Positions 1 to 7,714 of a stretch of DNA of 64,000 nucleotides are shown one piece after another. Numbering within the stretch: the first letter of the stretch is position 1; each line of letters begins with the position of its first letter. Origin of the DNA: ZC4RG30 sp965652645 (GTDB lineage: Bacteria; Pseudomonadota; Gammaproteobacteria; Steroidobacterales; Steroidobacteraceae); the NCBI GenBank assembly GCA_965652645.1, contig CBFGXE010000002.1, positions 1 through 64,000 on the forward strand. The letters are read 5' to 3'. Below the pieces are notes generated by a model, which did not search any database, had not been told where the DNA came from, and saw only the letters and a program-made list of their open reading frames with translations. Both the position numbers and the translations under genes were made by a program.

Positions 1-172
1 CGGTGGTCTTCGCGCGCGCAGAGAGCGCCGCGAAGGTGCCCACTTCATCGGCCACCGACACCACCGGGAAGCGGAACAATGACAGCCAGGTGTCCCAGAT
101 GATGCGGTCGTCAACGCTCACCGGCAGCGCGCCGGTGGCGCCCTCCGCAAGACCCGGGGGCCGCCCGCTCAT
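1..172 (-). CDS. Putative methyltransferase, N-terminal part only (runs off left edge)
   Basis: Only the first 57 codons are in the window. The ATG at 172-170 overlaps the TGA of the MFS gene in an ATGA arrangement, so this is the next gene of the same operon and probably translationally coupled. The visible residues include IIWDTWLSLFRFPVV and VADEVGTFAALSARAKT. This resembles the helical dimerisation segment at the start of SAM-dependent O-methyltransferases, where a helix is followed by a 'lgvFdaL'-type motif. No SAM-binding motif is visible because the gene is cut. Being a gene is fairly secure; the family is a weak inference from a short segment. Confidence 0.5.
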   Translation of the reverse strand, partial: MSGRPPGLAEGATGALPVSVDDRIIWDTWLSLFRFPVVSVADEVGTFAALSARAKTT

Positions 173-1410
173 GTGGCGGTCCTGGCGTGCCGTGGCGCGG
201 TTTCCTTCAGGAACAGCGCGATGACGAAGCCGGCGACCAGGCCCGCGGCCGCGAAATACAACGCCGCCTTCAGCCCGTACTTCGCCGCCAGGTCGCTGGC
301 GATGATGGGACTGATGCCGCCGCCGACGAATTCGCCGGCGAAGATCACGAACCCGGCCATCGAGGCCAGCATGCCCGGTGGCGCGGCCTCTGCCGCAACG
401 GGACCTGCGAGGATGGCCAGTGCCGCGAAGTTGAACAGCGAGGCGAAGAACAGCAGCGTCCACAACAAGGTGGTGTTGCCGGGCCCAGCCTGGGTGAAGA
501 AATACAGGAACGCGGCCGCCAGGATGTAGGAGGCCAGCGTGGCGGGCTTGCGGCCGATGAGGTCGGAAAGCGCCGGCATCGCGAACTGCCCGATGCAGCC
601 GCCGATGCCCACCGCCGAGAACACATTGCCCGCCGTGAGCGGATCAAGGCCCAGCCCCGCCCCCTCCGGCGCGGTGAGATAGGCGGTGAGCATGGCCGCG
701 ATCACGAAAATGCCGCCCATGGCGCAGATCAGCGTAAGCGGCGCCACCCTGGCATTGCGATGGCCGAACATGCCAACGAACGAACCGCCGCCGCCATGGC
801 CGGTGGCGGCGCGCCGCAGGGGCTCCCGCACCACGAGCCACATCAGCACCGCCAGCACCAGGCCGGGCACGCCGACGATCATGAACACCGCCCGCCAGCT
901 GTAGCTCTCCAGCAGGCGCGTGGCGATGATGGGTGCCAGCGCGAGGCCGAACAGCGAGATCATGCACTGGAAGATGCCGTTGTTCATGCCGCGTCGCGCG
1001 GGCTTGGAGGCCTCCACGGCCACCGCCACGCCGGTGGAAGCCACCGGGCCCTCGGCCACGCCCATGATGATGCGCACGATGACCAGCGCCATCACCGACC
1101 CGGCCAGGCCGCTGAACACCGACATCAGCGAGAACACGATGATGGCCGGCACCAGCACCGCGCGACGGCCGATGCGGTCGGCGAGGTAACCCATCACCAG
1201 GGCCGAGATGCCCCAGGCCATGCCGAGGTAGCCGGCCAGCCTGCCACCGTCTGCCGGCGTGAGCCCGAGGTCCGCCGCCATGGTGGAGTTGGGCGACTGC
1301 AGGATGATGGGCAGCACGAAACGATCGAGGCCCACCAGCCCGAAGGTGAGGCTCAGCAGCAGGATGATCTTCCACTCGTAGGAAGTATCGTGACCCTTCA
1401 CGTCAGCCAT
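169..1410 (-). CDS. MFS transporter
   Basis: A 413-residue protein with about 12 hydrophobic segments, the normal size for the major facilitator superfamily. The loop between helices 2 and 3 carries the MFS signature GYLADRIGRRAVLVPA, and the second half has a matching SDLIGRKPATLASY loop. The MGVAEGPV segment in helix 4 and the overall look suit the organic-acid/aromatic-acid:H+ symporter branch, but the substrate cannot be read from sequence. A G-rich ribosome site (GGGGG) precedes the ATG. It lies 46 bases after the MetE-like gene and overlaps the next gene, so it is probably the uptake step for whatever the operon degrades. Confidence 0.9.
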   Translation of the reverse strand: MADVKGHDTSYEWKIILLLSLTFGLVGLDRFVLPIILQSPNSTMAADLGLTPADGGRLAGYLGMAWGISALVMGYLADRIGRRAVLVPAIIVFSLMSVFSGLAGSVMALVIVRIIMGVAEGPVASTGVAVAVEASKPARRGMNNGIFQCMISLFGLALAPIIATRLLESYSWRAVFMIVGVPGLVLAVLMWLVVREPLRRAATGHGGGGSFVGMFGHRNARVAPLTLICAMGGIFVIAAMLTAYLTAPEGAGLGLDPLTAGNVFSAVGIGGCIGQFAMPALSDLIGRKPATLASYILAAAFLYFFTQAGPGNTTLLWTLLFFASLFNFAALAILAGPVAAEAAPPGMLASMAGFVIFAGEFVGGGISPIIASDLAAKYGLKAALYFAAAGLVAGFVIALFLKETAPRHARTAT

Positions 1411-1456
1411 CTGGAATCCCCCGTCTTGTTGTTGTTTGTCTTGCCGGACAGTCCGC

Positions 1457-2611
1457 CTAACGCCTTCCCCACAGTCGTTTCGAAGCCAGCTCCGCGCCCC
1501 TGACCAGCGAGGCGAGCTTCAGCCACACGATGTCCGGATCCACCGGCCCGAAGCCGGCGAAGGTGCCGAAGCCGCAGTCGGTGCCGGCCAGCACCCGCTC
1601 CCGCCCCACCACGCCGGCGAACCTTTCCAGCCGCTCTGCCACCAGTTCCGGATGCTCGACGTAGTTGGTGGTGGTGCCGAGCACGCCGGGCACGAGCAGC
1701 TTGTCCTCCGGCACCAGCGAGGCAAGGTCGCGGAACACCTGCCACTCGTGCGCATGGCGGGGATTGGCCGCCTCGAAGAGGATGGCCTGCGGCCTGGCCT
1801 TCATCACCACCGGCAGCAGCCTTTCCATCGGCACGTCGTGCGTGTGCGGGCCCTCGTAGTTGCCCCAGCACACGTGCATGCGGATGCGGTCGGCCGGCAC
1901 GTTGCGCAGCGCGTGGTTCAGCACCTCGATGTGCCGCGCCGCGAGGCGCAGGAAGTCATCCTCGGTGCGGTCGCGGTACATGGTGTGCCGGCCCATGGCC
2001 ATGTCCGGCGCATCCACCTGGATCAGCAGGCCCGCCTGCGCCAGCCCCTCGTACTCCGCACGCATGCCCTCGGCCACGGCTTCCAGGTAGGCATCCTGGG
2101 TGGGGTAGAAGTCATTGGGCTGGAACAGCGCGATGGTGCCGGGCGAGGCCGTGTTGATGAAGGCTTCGGCGGGCCCCGCCGCAGCCACCGCGGCCTTCAT
2201 GTGCGCGATGTCCTCCTGCATGGGCGCGAGGTCCTTCACGCGGATTCCGGCGACGCAGCGCGGCCGGCGATAGCTGGCCGTCGACCCCAGCCTGGCCAGT
2301 TTCTGCAGCAGGCGCGGATGTTCCACCAGGTCCTGGCCGGGTTCGCGCGGCGTGTCGCCGTCGAAGCCTGAAAGCCGGTCCTTGATGTAGGTGGCGTAGC
2401 TGATCTTGCCCATCTCGCCGTCGCTGACGACGTCGATGCCCACCTCAACCTGCCTGCGCACCACCTCGGCCACCGCATCGCCGATCACGCGGCCCGGGTC
2501 CGGCGGCAGCGCGCCGCCGTTCTCCCGCGCGAACAGCACGTCGGTGACGGCCTGTGATCGCGGCAGGCTGCCCACGTGCGTGGTGAGGATGCGGTCGGCG
2601 CTGCGCAGCAC
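1457..2611 (-). CDS. Cobalamin-independent methionine synthase-like protein (C-terminal-domain type), copy 1
   Basis: A 384-residue protein matching only the catalytic barrel of MetE, which is about 750 residues long; the substrate-binding N-terminal half is absent. The N-terminal TTHVGSLPRS motif and DVVSDGEMGK are typical. The four zinc ligands of MetE can be placed in RMHVCWG (His and Cys), LFEAANP (Glu) and GTDCGFGTF (Cys). Short MetE-like proteins include methyl- and alkyl-transferases acting on thiols such as coenzyme M, so true methionine synthesis is not implied. The start is GTG, one base after the stop of the VOC gene, so the two are tightly coupled. A second copy lies at 3219-4250. 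Confidence 0.85.
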   Translation of the reverse strand: MLRSADRILTTHVGSLPRSQAVTDVLFARENGGALPPDPGRVIGDAVAEVVRRQVEVGIDVVSDGEMGKISYATYIKDRLSGFDGDTPREPGQDLVEHPRLLQKLARLGSTASYRRPRCVAGIRVKDLAPMQEDIAHMKAAVAAAGPAEAFINTASPGTIALFQPNDFYPTQDAYLEAVAEGMRAEYEGLAQAGLLIQVDAPDMAMGRHTMYRDRTEDDFLRLAARHIEVLNHALRNVPADRIRMHVCWGNYEGPHTHDVPMERLLPVVMKARPQAILFEAANPRHAHEWQVFRDLASLVPEDKLLVPGVLGTTTNYVEHPELVAERLERFAGVVGRERVLAGTDCGFGTFAGFGPVDPDIVWLKLASLVRGAELASKRLWGRR

Positions 2612-2612
2612 G

Positions 2613-3161
2613 TCAGTTCGCTTCCGAGCGGAAGGGATTGTTGTTGTGGTGGTCGCCGGCCAGCCAGCGCTTCAGCTCCGCATGCGCATTGCGCCGGTTC
2701 TCCGCGTTGATCCGCTCGGCATCCGGGTGGTCGCAGGTGAACTCGCAGATCATGCCGTTGGGATCCTGCGCGTAGACCGAGCGGCAGTAGCCATGCTCCA
2801 GGATGTACATCTGCGGCTCGGTGAAGCCCGCTGCCTTCAGGCGCGACTCGATGCCCGCCTGGGTCGCTGCATCCACGTTGAGGGCGATGTGGTGGAAGGG
2901 CGTGGAGGGAATCGGCGGCGCGAACAGCTGCTCATCCTCCTTGTCGGCGAACTGGAAGAAGGCCAGCGCGCCGCCGTCTCCCAGGCCGAAGAAGCAGTGG
3001 CAGTAGGTGCGTTCCTTGCCGAAGAGCTCGTCCTTCTCGCACCAGGTGGCCACCAGCGGCAGGCCGATGATGTCCTCGTAGAAATGCCGCGTGGCCTCCA
3101 GGTCCCTGGAGGTGTAGGCAGTGTGGTGCAGTCGCGACGGCAGCGTTGCTGAGATGGCCAT
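2613..3161 (-). CDS. VOC-family (glyoxalase/dioxygenase-fold) protein
   Basis: A 182-residue protein with two vicinal-oxygen-chelate modules. Likely metal ligands are the His residues in RLHHTAYTS and FHHIALNV and the Glu in MICEFTCD, close to the end of the second module. The family covers glyoxalase I, extradiol dioxygenases, epimerases and resistance proteins, so the reaction is unknown. It sits between two MetE-like genes in the operon, which suggests it acts on the same substrate or a toxic by-product such as a 2-oxoaldehyde. The start is supported by a GGGAGA ribosome site eight bases upstream. Confidence 0.85.
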   Translation of the reverse strand: MAISATLPSRLHHTAYTSRDLEATRHFYEDIIGLPLVATWCEKDELFGKERTYCHCFFGLGDGGALAFFQFADKEDEQLFAPPIPSTPFHHIALNVDAATQAGIESRLKAAGFTEPQMYILEHGYCRSVYAQDPNGMICEFTCDHPDAERINAENRRNAHAELKRWLAGDHHNNNPFRSEAN

Positions 3162-3218
3162 GGAAGTCTCCCGATCGTTCCCCGTGGTCTGAAGGCTGGT
3201 TTGGTCCCTGCGGCCGGC

Positions 3219-4250
3219 TCACCGGCCCGCGTATTCGCGGCGCACGATGGCGGCCCCGGCCACCATGGCGCCCAGCTTGGCATCGGCAACGTCGCGCGGC
3301 AGGTATTTCATGCCGCAGTCCGGCGCCACCACGATGTTCTCCGGCGGCACATGCTCCAGCGCGCGGCGGATGCGCGCCGCGACGGTCTCGGGCGACTCGA
3401 TGTTCATGTCCGACAGGTCGATGACGCCGAGGATGATGGTCTTGCCGGGGAGGGTCTTCAGCACGCTGCAGTCGAGGCCGGACTGCGCGGTCTCGATGGA
3501 CACCTGCTGGCAATGGCATTGCGCCAGCTCCGACAGGAAGGAATAACCTTCCGGCCGCGCATGGATGATGGCCGCGTAGCCGAAACAGATGTGCACCGCC
3601 GTGCGGCCGGTGATGCCCTCCAGTGCCTTGTTCAAGGCCGCAAGGCCATATTTGCGCGCCTCTTCGGGCCGCGCCTGCATGTAGGGCTCATCCACCTGCA
3701 CGATGTCGGCGCCGGCGGCAAAGAGATCGCGGATCTCCTCGTTGACGGCCCGGGCGTAGTCCATCGCAGCCAGCTCGCGGCTGCCGCCGTAGTGGTCGAT
3801 CTGCGCCTGCTGCGACATGGTGAAGGGCCCGGGCACGGTGATCTTCACGCGCCGCTGCGTGCTGGCGGTGAGGAACTTCACGTCATCCACCATCACCGGA
3901 TGGCGGCGGCGGACCGGACCGGTGACGCGCGGCACGGGATTGGGGTGTCCGCTGCGGTCCAGCGCCTCGCCGGGGTTGTCGAGGTCGACGCCATCCAGCG
4001 CGGTGGCGAAGCGGTTGGAGTAGCTCTCGCGCCGCATCTCCCCGTCGGTGATGATGTCGATGCCGGCGCGCTCCTGCGCGCGGATGGCCAGCAGCGTGGC
4101 GTCCTGCCAGGCCTCCTCGATGAATTCCCCAGGTATGCGCCACAGCTCCTTCGCCCGCACCCGTGGTGGAAAGCGGCCGGCAAGCCGCTTGCGATCTATG
4201 AGCCATTCCGGTTGCGGGTAACTGCCGACGAGCGTGGTGGGAAACAGCAT
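3219..4250 (-). CDS. Cobalamin-independent methionine synthase-like protein, copy 2
   Basis: A 343-residue protein, again only the MetE catalytic barrel. The start LFPTTLVGSYPQPEWL and the DIITDGEMRRES segment are diagnostic. Zinc ligands appear intact: AVHICFGY (His, Cys), VSIETAQSG (Glu), VAPDCGMKY (Cys). It differs clearly from the copy at 1457-2611, so this is an old divergence or two separate acquisitions rather than a recent duplication. A GGAGG ribosome site lies just before the ATG. It could transfer a methyl or larger alkyl group between a substrate and a thiol or folate; the substrate is not deducible. Confidence 0.85.
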   Translation of the reverse strand: MLFPTTLVGSYPQPEWLIDRKRLAGRFPPRVRAKELWRIPGEFIEEAWQDATLLAIRAQERAGIDIITDGEMRRESYSNRFATALDGVDLDNPGEALDRSGHPNPVPRVTGPVRRRHPVMVDDVKFLTASTQRRVKITVPGPFTMSQQAQIDHYGGSRELAAMDYARAVNEEIRDLFAAGADIVQVDEPYMQARPEEARKYGLAALNKALEGITGRTAVHICFGYAAIIHARPEGYSFLSELAQCHCQQVSIETAQSGLDCSVLKTLPGKTIILGVIDLSDMNIESPETVAARIRRALEHVPPENIVVAPDCGMKYLPRDVADAKLGAMVAGAAIVRREYAGR

Positions 4251-4273
4251 CGGTTACCTCCGCGATGTGGGAC

Positions 4274-5431
4274 TCAGTCCAGTGCGGGCCAGTCGGGGGA
4301 TGTGGCGAGGCTGGCGCGGATGGCGTCGCTGTGTTCACCCAGTAGTGGCGCCGGCCGCACGCCGGTGGCGCGCCGGCCATCGAATTGCACGGCCGGGCGC
4401 ACGGCATGCCTTGCCGCGTGCGGCTGCTGCACGGGGACCATCAGCCCCAGGTGCTGCACCTGCGGATCCTGCACGGCGGCGTCCACGCGGTTGATTGGCG
4501 CATGCGGCACGTCGGCCGCGCCCAGGCGCTCTACCCAGTGCTGCGTCGGGTGCCCGGAGAACAGCCGGTCAAGCTCGGCACCGAGTGCGTCGTAGTTGTC
4601 GATGCGCGCCAGGCGCGTGGCGAAACGCGGGTCGCTGGCCAGCTGCGGCGCCTCCAGCGCCGCTACCAGCCCGGTCCAGAACTTCTCGAGCGAGGAGAGG
4701 TGTATGGCAATGAAGCCGCCGTCGCCGGTGCGCAGGATGTGGGCTTGTGCCAGGCGTGGACGGTCGCCCGAGCGCGGCACGGCTCCCAGCGCGAAGTAGG
4801 CGGCGTAGGGCTCCACGGCGAAATGCGCCATCGCCTCCAGCATCGACACTTCCACAATGCGGCCGCGACCGGTGCGGCCGCGGTCGAACAGCGCGCCGAG
4901 CACGCCATAGGAGGCATAGATGCCGGTGATGGCATCGGCCAGCGCCGGGCCCAGGAAGCGCGGCCGGTCCTCGTCGACCACCACGCTCAGGAAACCGGAC
5001 AGCGCCTGCGCCACCGAGTCGTAGCTCGGGCGATCCACATAGGGGCCATCCGCACCGAAGCCGCTGATGGAGCAGTACACCAGCCGGGGATTGAGCTCCT
5101 GCAGCCGCTGCGCGCCGGCGCCCAGCCGCCCGGCCGTGCCCGGGCGGAAATTCTGGATGAACACGTCGGCCTCGCGCACCAGTGCATCGAAGATGCCGAG
5201 GTCCGGCGGCTGCTTCAGGTCGAGCGTGAGGCTGCGTTTGTTGCGGTTGTAGGCCTGGAAGTGCGGCGAATAGTTGCCGCCCTGGTAGGCGCGGTAGGGA
5301 TCGCCGTCCGGGCTCTCCACCTTGATCACGTCGGCGCCGAGATCGGCCAGCATCATGCCGGCGCAGGGACCAGTGATGAAGGTCCCCTGCTCGACGATCT
5401 TCACGCCCTTGAGGACGTCCAGTCCCCTCAT
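4274..5431 (-). CDS. CaiB/BaiF family (class III) CoA-transferase
   Basis: A 385-residue protein with class III CoA-transferase features: the N-terminal LKGVKIVEQGTFITGPCAG, then LADLGADVIKVESPDGD, NRNKRSLTLDLKQP and VFIQNFRPGTAGRLG. The Asp in KVESPDGD is at the position of the catalytic Asp that forms the aspartyl-CoA mixed anhydride. Members move CoA between organic acids (formyl-, succinyl-, crotonobetainyl-CoA and similar). Directly upstream is a citryl-CoA-lyase-like gene, so CoA activation of an acid followed by C-C cleavage is a sensible reading. Donor and acceptor are unknown. Confidence 0.9.
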   Translation of the reverse strand: MRGLDVLKGVKIVEQGTFITGPCAGMMLADLGADVIKVESPDGDPYRAYQGGNYSPHFQAYNRNKRSLTLDLKQPPDLGIFDALVREADVFIQNFRPGTAGRLGAGAQRLQELNPRLVYCSISGFGADGPYVDRPSYDSVAQALSGFLSVVVDEDRPRFLGPALADAITGIYASYGVLGALFDRGRTGRGRIVEVSMLEAMAHFAVEPYAAYFALGAVPRSGDRPRLAQAHILRTGDGGFIAIHLSSLEKFWTGLVAALEAPQLASDPRFATRLARIDNYDALGAELDRLFSGHPTQHWVERLGAADVPHAPINRVDAAVQDPQVQHLGLMVPVQQPHAARHAVRPAVQFDGRRATGVRPAPLLGEHSDAIRASLATSPDWPALD

Positions 5432-5470
5432 GTGCCGGCCCGCCGTTGCACAAACCCGCCTGCCATCACC

Positions 5471-6277
5471 TCAGCTGTCCCCCCGCCGGAATCCGGGCGG
5501 CACCGGCCCGTCATAGTCGATGGCCTTGGAGGCGGCATGCGACAGCACGAAGCCGATGGGCTTCTCCTGCTCCTCGAGCAGGTGCGCCACCAGGCTTGCG
5601 GTGCGCGCCAGCAGCGGCACGCCACGCAGCGCGCCGACCGGAAAGCCGGCGTCCAGCAGCACGGCAGGAATGGCCGCGGAGACATTCATCACCAGCGGCT
5701 TGCCCGTGAGGCCCGGCAGCAACACCTCGATCTGCTGCGCGGCCCGGCGATGTGCATCGGGCAATCCGGCATCGGCGGCCACGGCGAACAGTCGCGTGGC
5801 GCGGGGATCCTCGCCCTTGTGCAGCGGGTGGCCAAAACCGGGAATGGGTTGTTTCGCCGCGCGACGCTGCTGGATGGCCGTGGTGGCGGCGGCGGTGAAG
5901 TTGCCACCGGCTCCGCCAGCCACCACCTCGGCCAGGAGCCTGCCCGCATCCTGTGCCGCACCCAGGATCACCGAACCGCAGCCGAGCAGGCCGGCTGCCA
6001 CCGCGCCCTGCAATGCCTCGGGTGCGGCGGCATGCGTCATGCGCGCGGCCTGCACGCTGGGCACCAGGCCATGCTCGGCGATCGCCACCAGGGTGGCATC
6101 GAGCACGCGCCGCTGCGCCGGCCGCGGCAGCACGCCGGTGAGCAGGAACCAGAAGTATTCGCTGAAGCCGACTTCGCCGATGAGCTCGCGGCACAGGTCC
6201 TTGCCGCGCACCACGATGGTGTCGGCATTGGAGGTGGACAGCGCCGAACTGCGGTGCTCCTGGCGACCAATCTTCAT
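5471..6277 (-). CDS. Citryl-CoA lyase-like protein (citrate synthase superfamily)
   Basis: A 268-residue protein that is shorter than citrate synthase (about 430) and matches the small citryl-CoA lyase/ATP-citrate-lyase C-terminal type. PIPGFGHPLHKGEDPRATRL holds the second catalytic His of the family. The region where citrate synthase has GPLHG reads GSVILGAAQDAG, so the first His is absent, as in lyase-type members. I chose the ATG at 6277 (MKIGRQEHR); the open frame continues upstream, but that part runs through the divergent promoter region and lacks similarity. It is the first gene of the operon and divergent from the PQQ dehydrogenase gene. Expected role: retro-aldol cleavage of a CoA thioester made by the adjacent CoA-transferase. 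Confidence 0.8.
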   Translation of the reverse strand: MKIGRQEHRSSALSTSNADTIVVRGKDLCRELIGEVGFSEYFWFLLTGVLPRPAQRRVLDATLVAIAEHGLVPSVQAARMTHAAAPEALQGAVAAGLLGCGSVILGAAQDAGRLLAEVVAGGAGGNFTAAATTAIQQRRAAKQPIPGFGHPLHKGEDPRATRLFAVAADAGLPDAHRRAAQQIEVLLPGLTGKPLVMNVSAAIPAVLLDAGFPVGALRGVPLLARTASLVAHLLEEQEKPIGFVLSHAASKAIDYDGPVPPGFRRGDS

Positions 6278-6466
6278 GGACTGCCTGCCCCCCCGGTTTT
6301 TTCGCAAGGCCATGCGGCGCAAACAACTATCCTCTGTCTGCGCCGCTTCCCCTGTCAACGCAAACCGCCGCGGGGGCGGCTTGCGCGGGCAATACCGCAT
6401 GGCCGGGCCTGGCCGTTTATAGTGGCGGCAAAGAACGACGACCCAGACGATCCGGGGGGATGCCTG

Positions 6467-7699
6467 ATGAACTGGTCGCGGACTGCCCTGTGCCTGATGG
6501 TTGCCCTGCCGGCTTCCGCGGTGGCCGGCGCCGCGCAGTCCGCGCCCGGCATCAGCGAACCGCTGCGCCCGGGTCCCTTCACATACCGCACCGGCGAAGG
6601 CCAGGACATCCGCGTCTCCGTGCTGGCGCGCCTGCCATGGCCCTACTCCATCGCCTTCCTGCCCGATGGCGACCTGCTGGTGTCGCAGCGCTCCGGAGAG
6701 ATGCAGCGCATCGCGCATCGCACGGGTGAGGTGTCGCCGGTGCCTGGCGGCCCCGCGTCACTAGGGCCCGTGGCCGCCGCTGGCGTGCACAGCTACATGG
6801 CGATCGCGTTGCATCCGCGCTTTGCGCAGAACGGGCTGGTGTACATCGCCTACACGCGGCCGCAGCCGCCACCGGCACCGGGCGCGCAGCCGGCGACACA
6901 GCCACAGGGCCTGTCTGCACAACGCACCCGCACCGTGGCCGTGGCGCGCGCGCGTTACGCGAACGGAGCGCTGCATGACGTGCAGGATGTGTGGGTGGGC
7001 GAAGGCGTGGGTGGCCCCACCACCGTGGCCTTCACGCCGGATGCGAAGCTGTGGATCGGCACCACCGAGGGTGGCCGCGCGCAGGACACCGGCTTTGCCG
7101 GTGGCAAGGTGCTGCGACTCAACGATGACGGCAGCGTGCCGAAGGACAATCCCTTCGTGGGACGTGCCGGATACCTGCCGGAGATCTACTCGCTGGGCCA
7201 CCGGACGGCGATGGGGCTGTCCGTGCACCCGGGAACCGGGCAGCTGTTCGAGGCGGAGATGGGACCCAACGGCGGCGACGAGATCAACCTGATCCGTCCC
7301 GGCCGCAACTATGGCTGGCCCATCGTGAGCCTCGGCCGCGCGTATCCCGGCCCCTGGCAGGCGGAATCCAACGAACCTGTCCACACCGGCTACGAGCTGC
7401 CGCTGGTGTACTGGACACCCTCGATCTCGGTGACGGGCCTGGCTTTCTACTTCGGTGATGCCCTGCCGAAGTGGAAGGGCAACCTGTTCGTGGGCGGCGT
7501 GCGTTACGGGGAGATTCCCGGCACCGGCCGGGTGGAGCGCATCGTGTTCAATGAAAGGATGGAGGAGCAGCGGCGCGAGTCGCTGCTCACCGACCTGCAC
7601 CAGCGCATTCGCGACGTGAAGGCGGGGCCGGACGGGTTCATCTACGTGGCCACCGACGAGGAGGATGGCGCCATCCTGCGCATCGAGCCGGCCGACTGA
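6467..7699 (+). CDS. PQQ-dependent sugar/aldose dehydrogenase-type beta-propeller
   Basis: A 410-residue exported protein: a signal peptide (residues 1-25, ending near VAGAAQSA) followed by a soluble glucose dehydrogenase/YliI-type six-bladed propeller. Family motifs are WPYSIAFLPDGDLLVSQR, SYMAIALHPRFAQNG, GHRTAMGLSVHPGTGQLFEA and GPNGGDEINLIRPGRNYGWP; the NYGWP loop is at the cofactor site. The ATG at 6467 has a GGGGGGA ribosome site. The open frame extends about 2 kb upstream, but that part only shadows the operon on the other strand. No pqq biosynthesis gene is nearby. Periplasmic oxidation of an aldose is likely; the substrate is unknown. Confidence 0.88.
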   Translation: MNWSRTALCLMVALPASAVAGAAQSAPGISEPLRPGPFTYRTGEGQDIRVSVLARLPWPYSIAFLPDGDLLVSQRSGEMQRIAHRTGEVSPVPGGPASLGPVAAAGVHSYMAIALHPRFAQNGLVYIAYTRPQPPPAPGAQPATQPQGLSAQRTRTVAVARARYANGALHDVQDVWVGEGVGGPTTVAFTPDAKLWIGTTEGGRAQDTGFAGGKVLRLNDDGSVPKDNPFVGRAGYLPEIYSLGHRTAMGLSVHPGTGQLFEAEMGPNGGDEINLIRPGRNYGWPIVSLGRAYPGPWQAESNEPVHTGYELPLVYWTPSISVTGLAFYFGDALPKWKGNLFVGGVRYGEIPGTGRVERIVFNERMEEQRRESLLTDLHQRIRDVKAGPDGFIYVATDEEDGAILRIEPAD

Positions 7700-7714
7700 G
7701 GCGCACCGCCGCCG

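Noticed and set aside
187..1503. A 438-residue plus-strand open frame across the MFS gene
   Set aside because: It is rich in His, Arg and Gln with no domain or signal, the usual look of a shadow frame opposite a high-GC membrane protein gene.
1457..4250. Annotation of the two MetE-like genes as methionine synthase metE
   Set aside because: Both lack the N-terminal half and sit in a catabolic operon; only zinc-barrel homology is supported.
4385..6466. The plus-strand frame continuing 2 kb upstream of the sugar dehydrogenase
   Set aside because: The extension has shadow composition and covers two well-supported minus-strand genes; the signal peptide and ribosome site at 6467 fix the real start.
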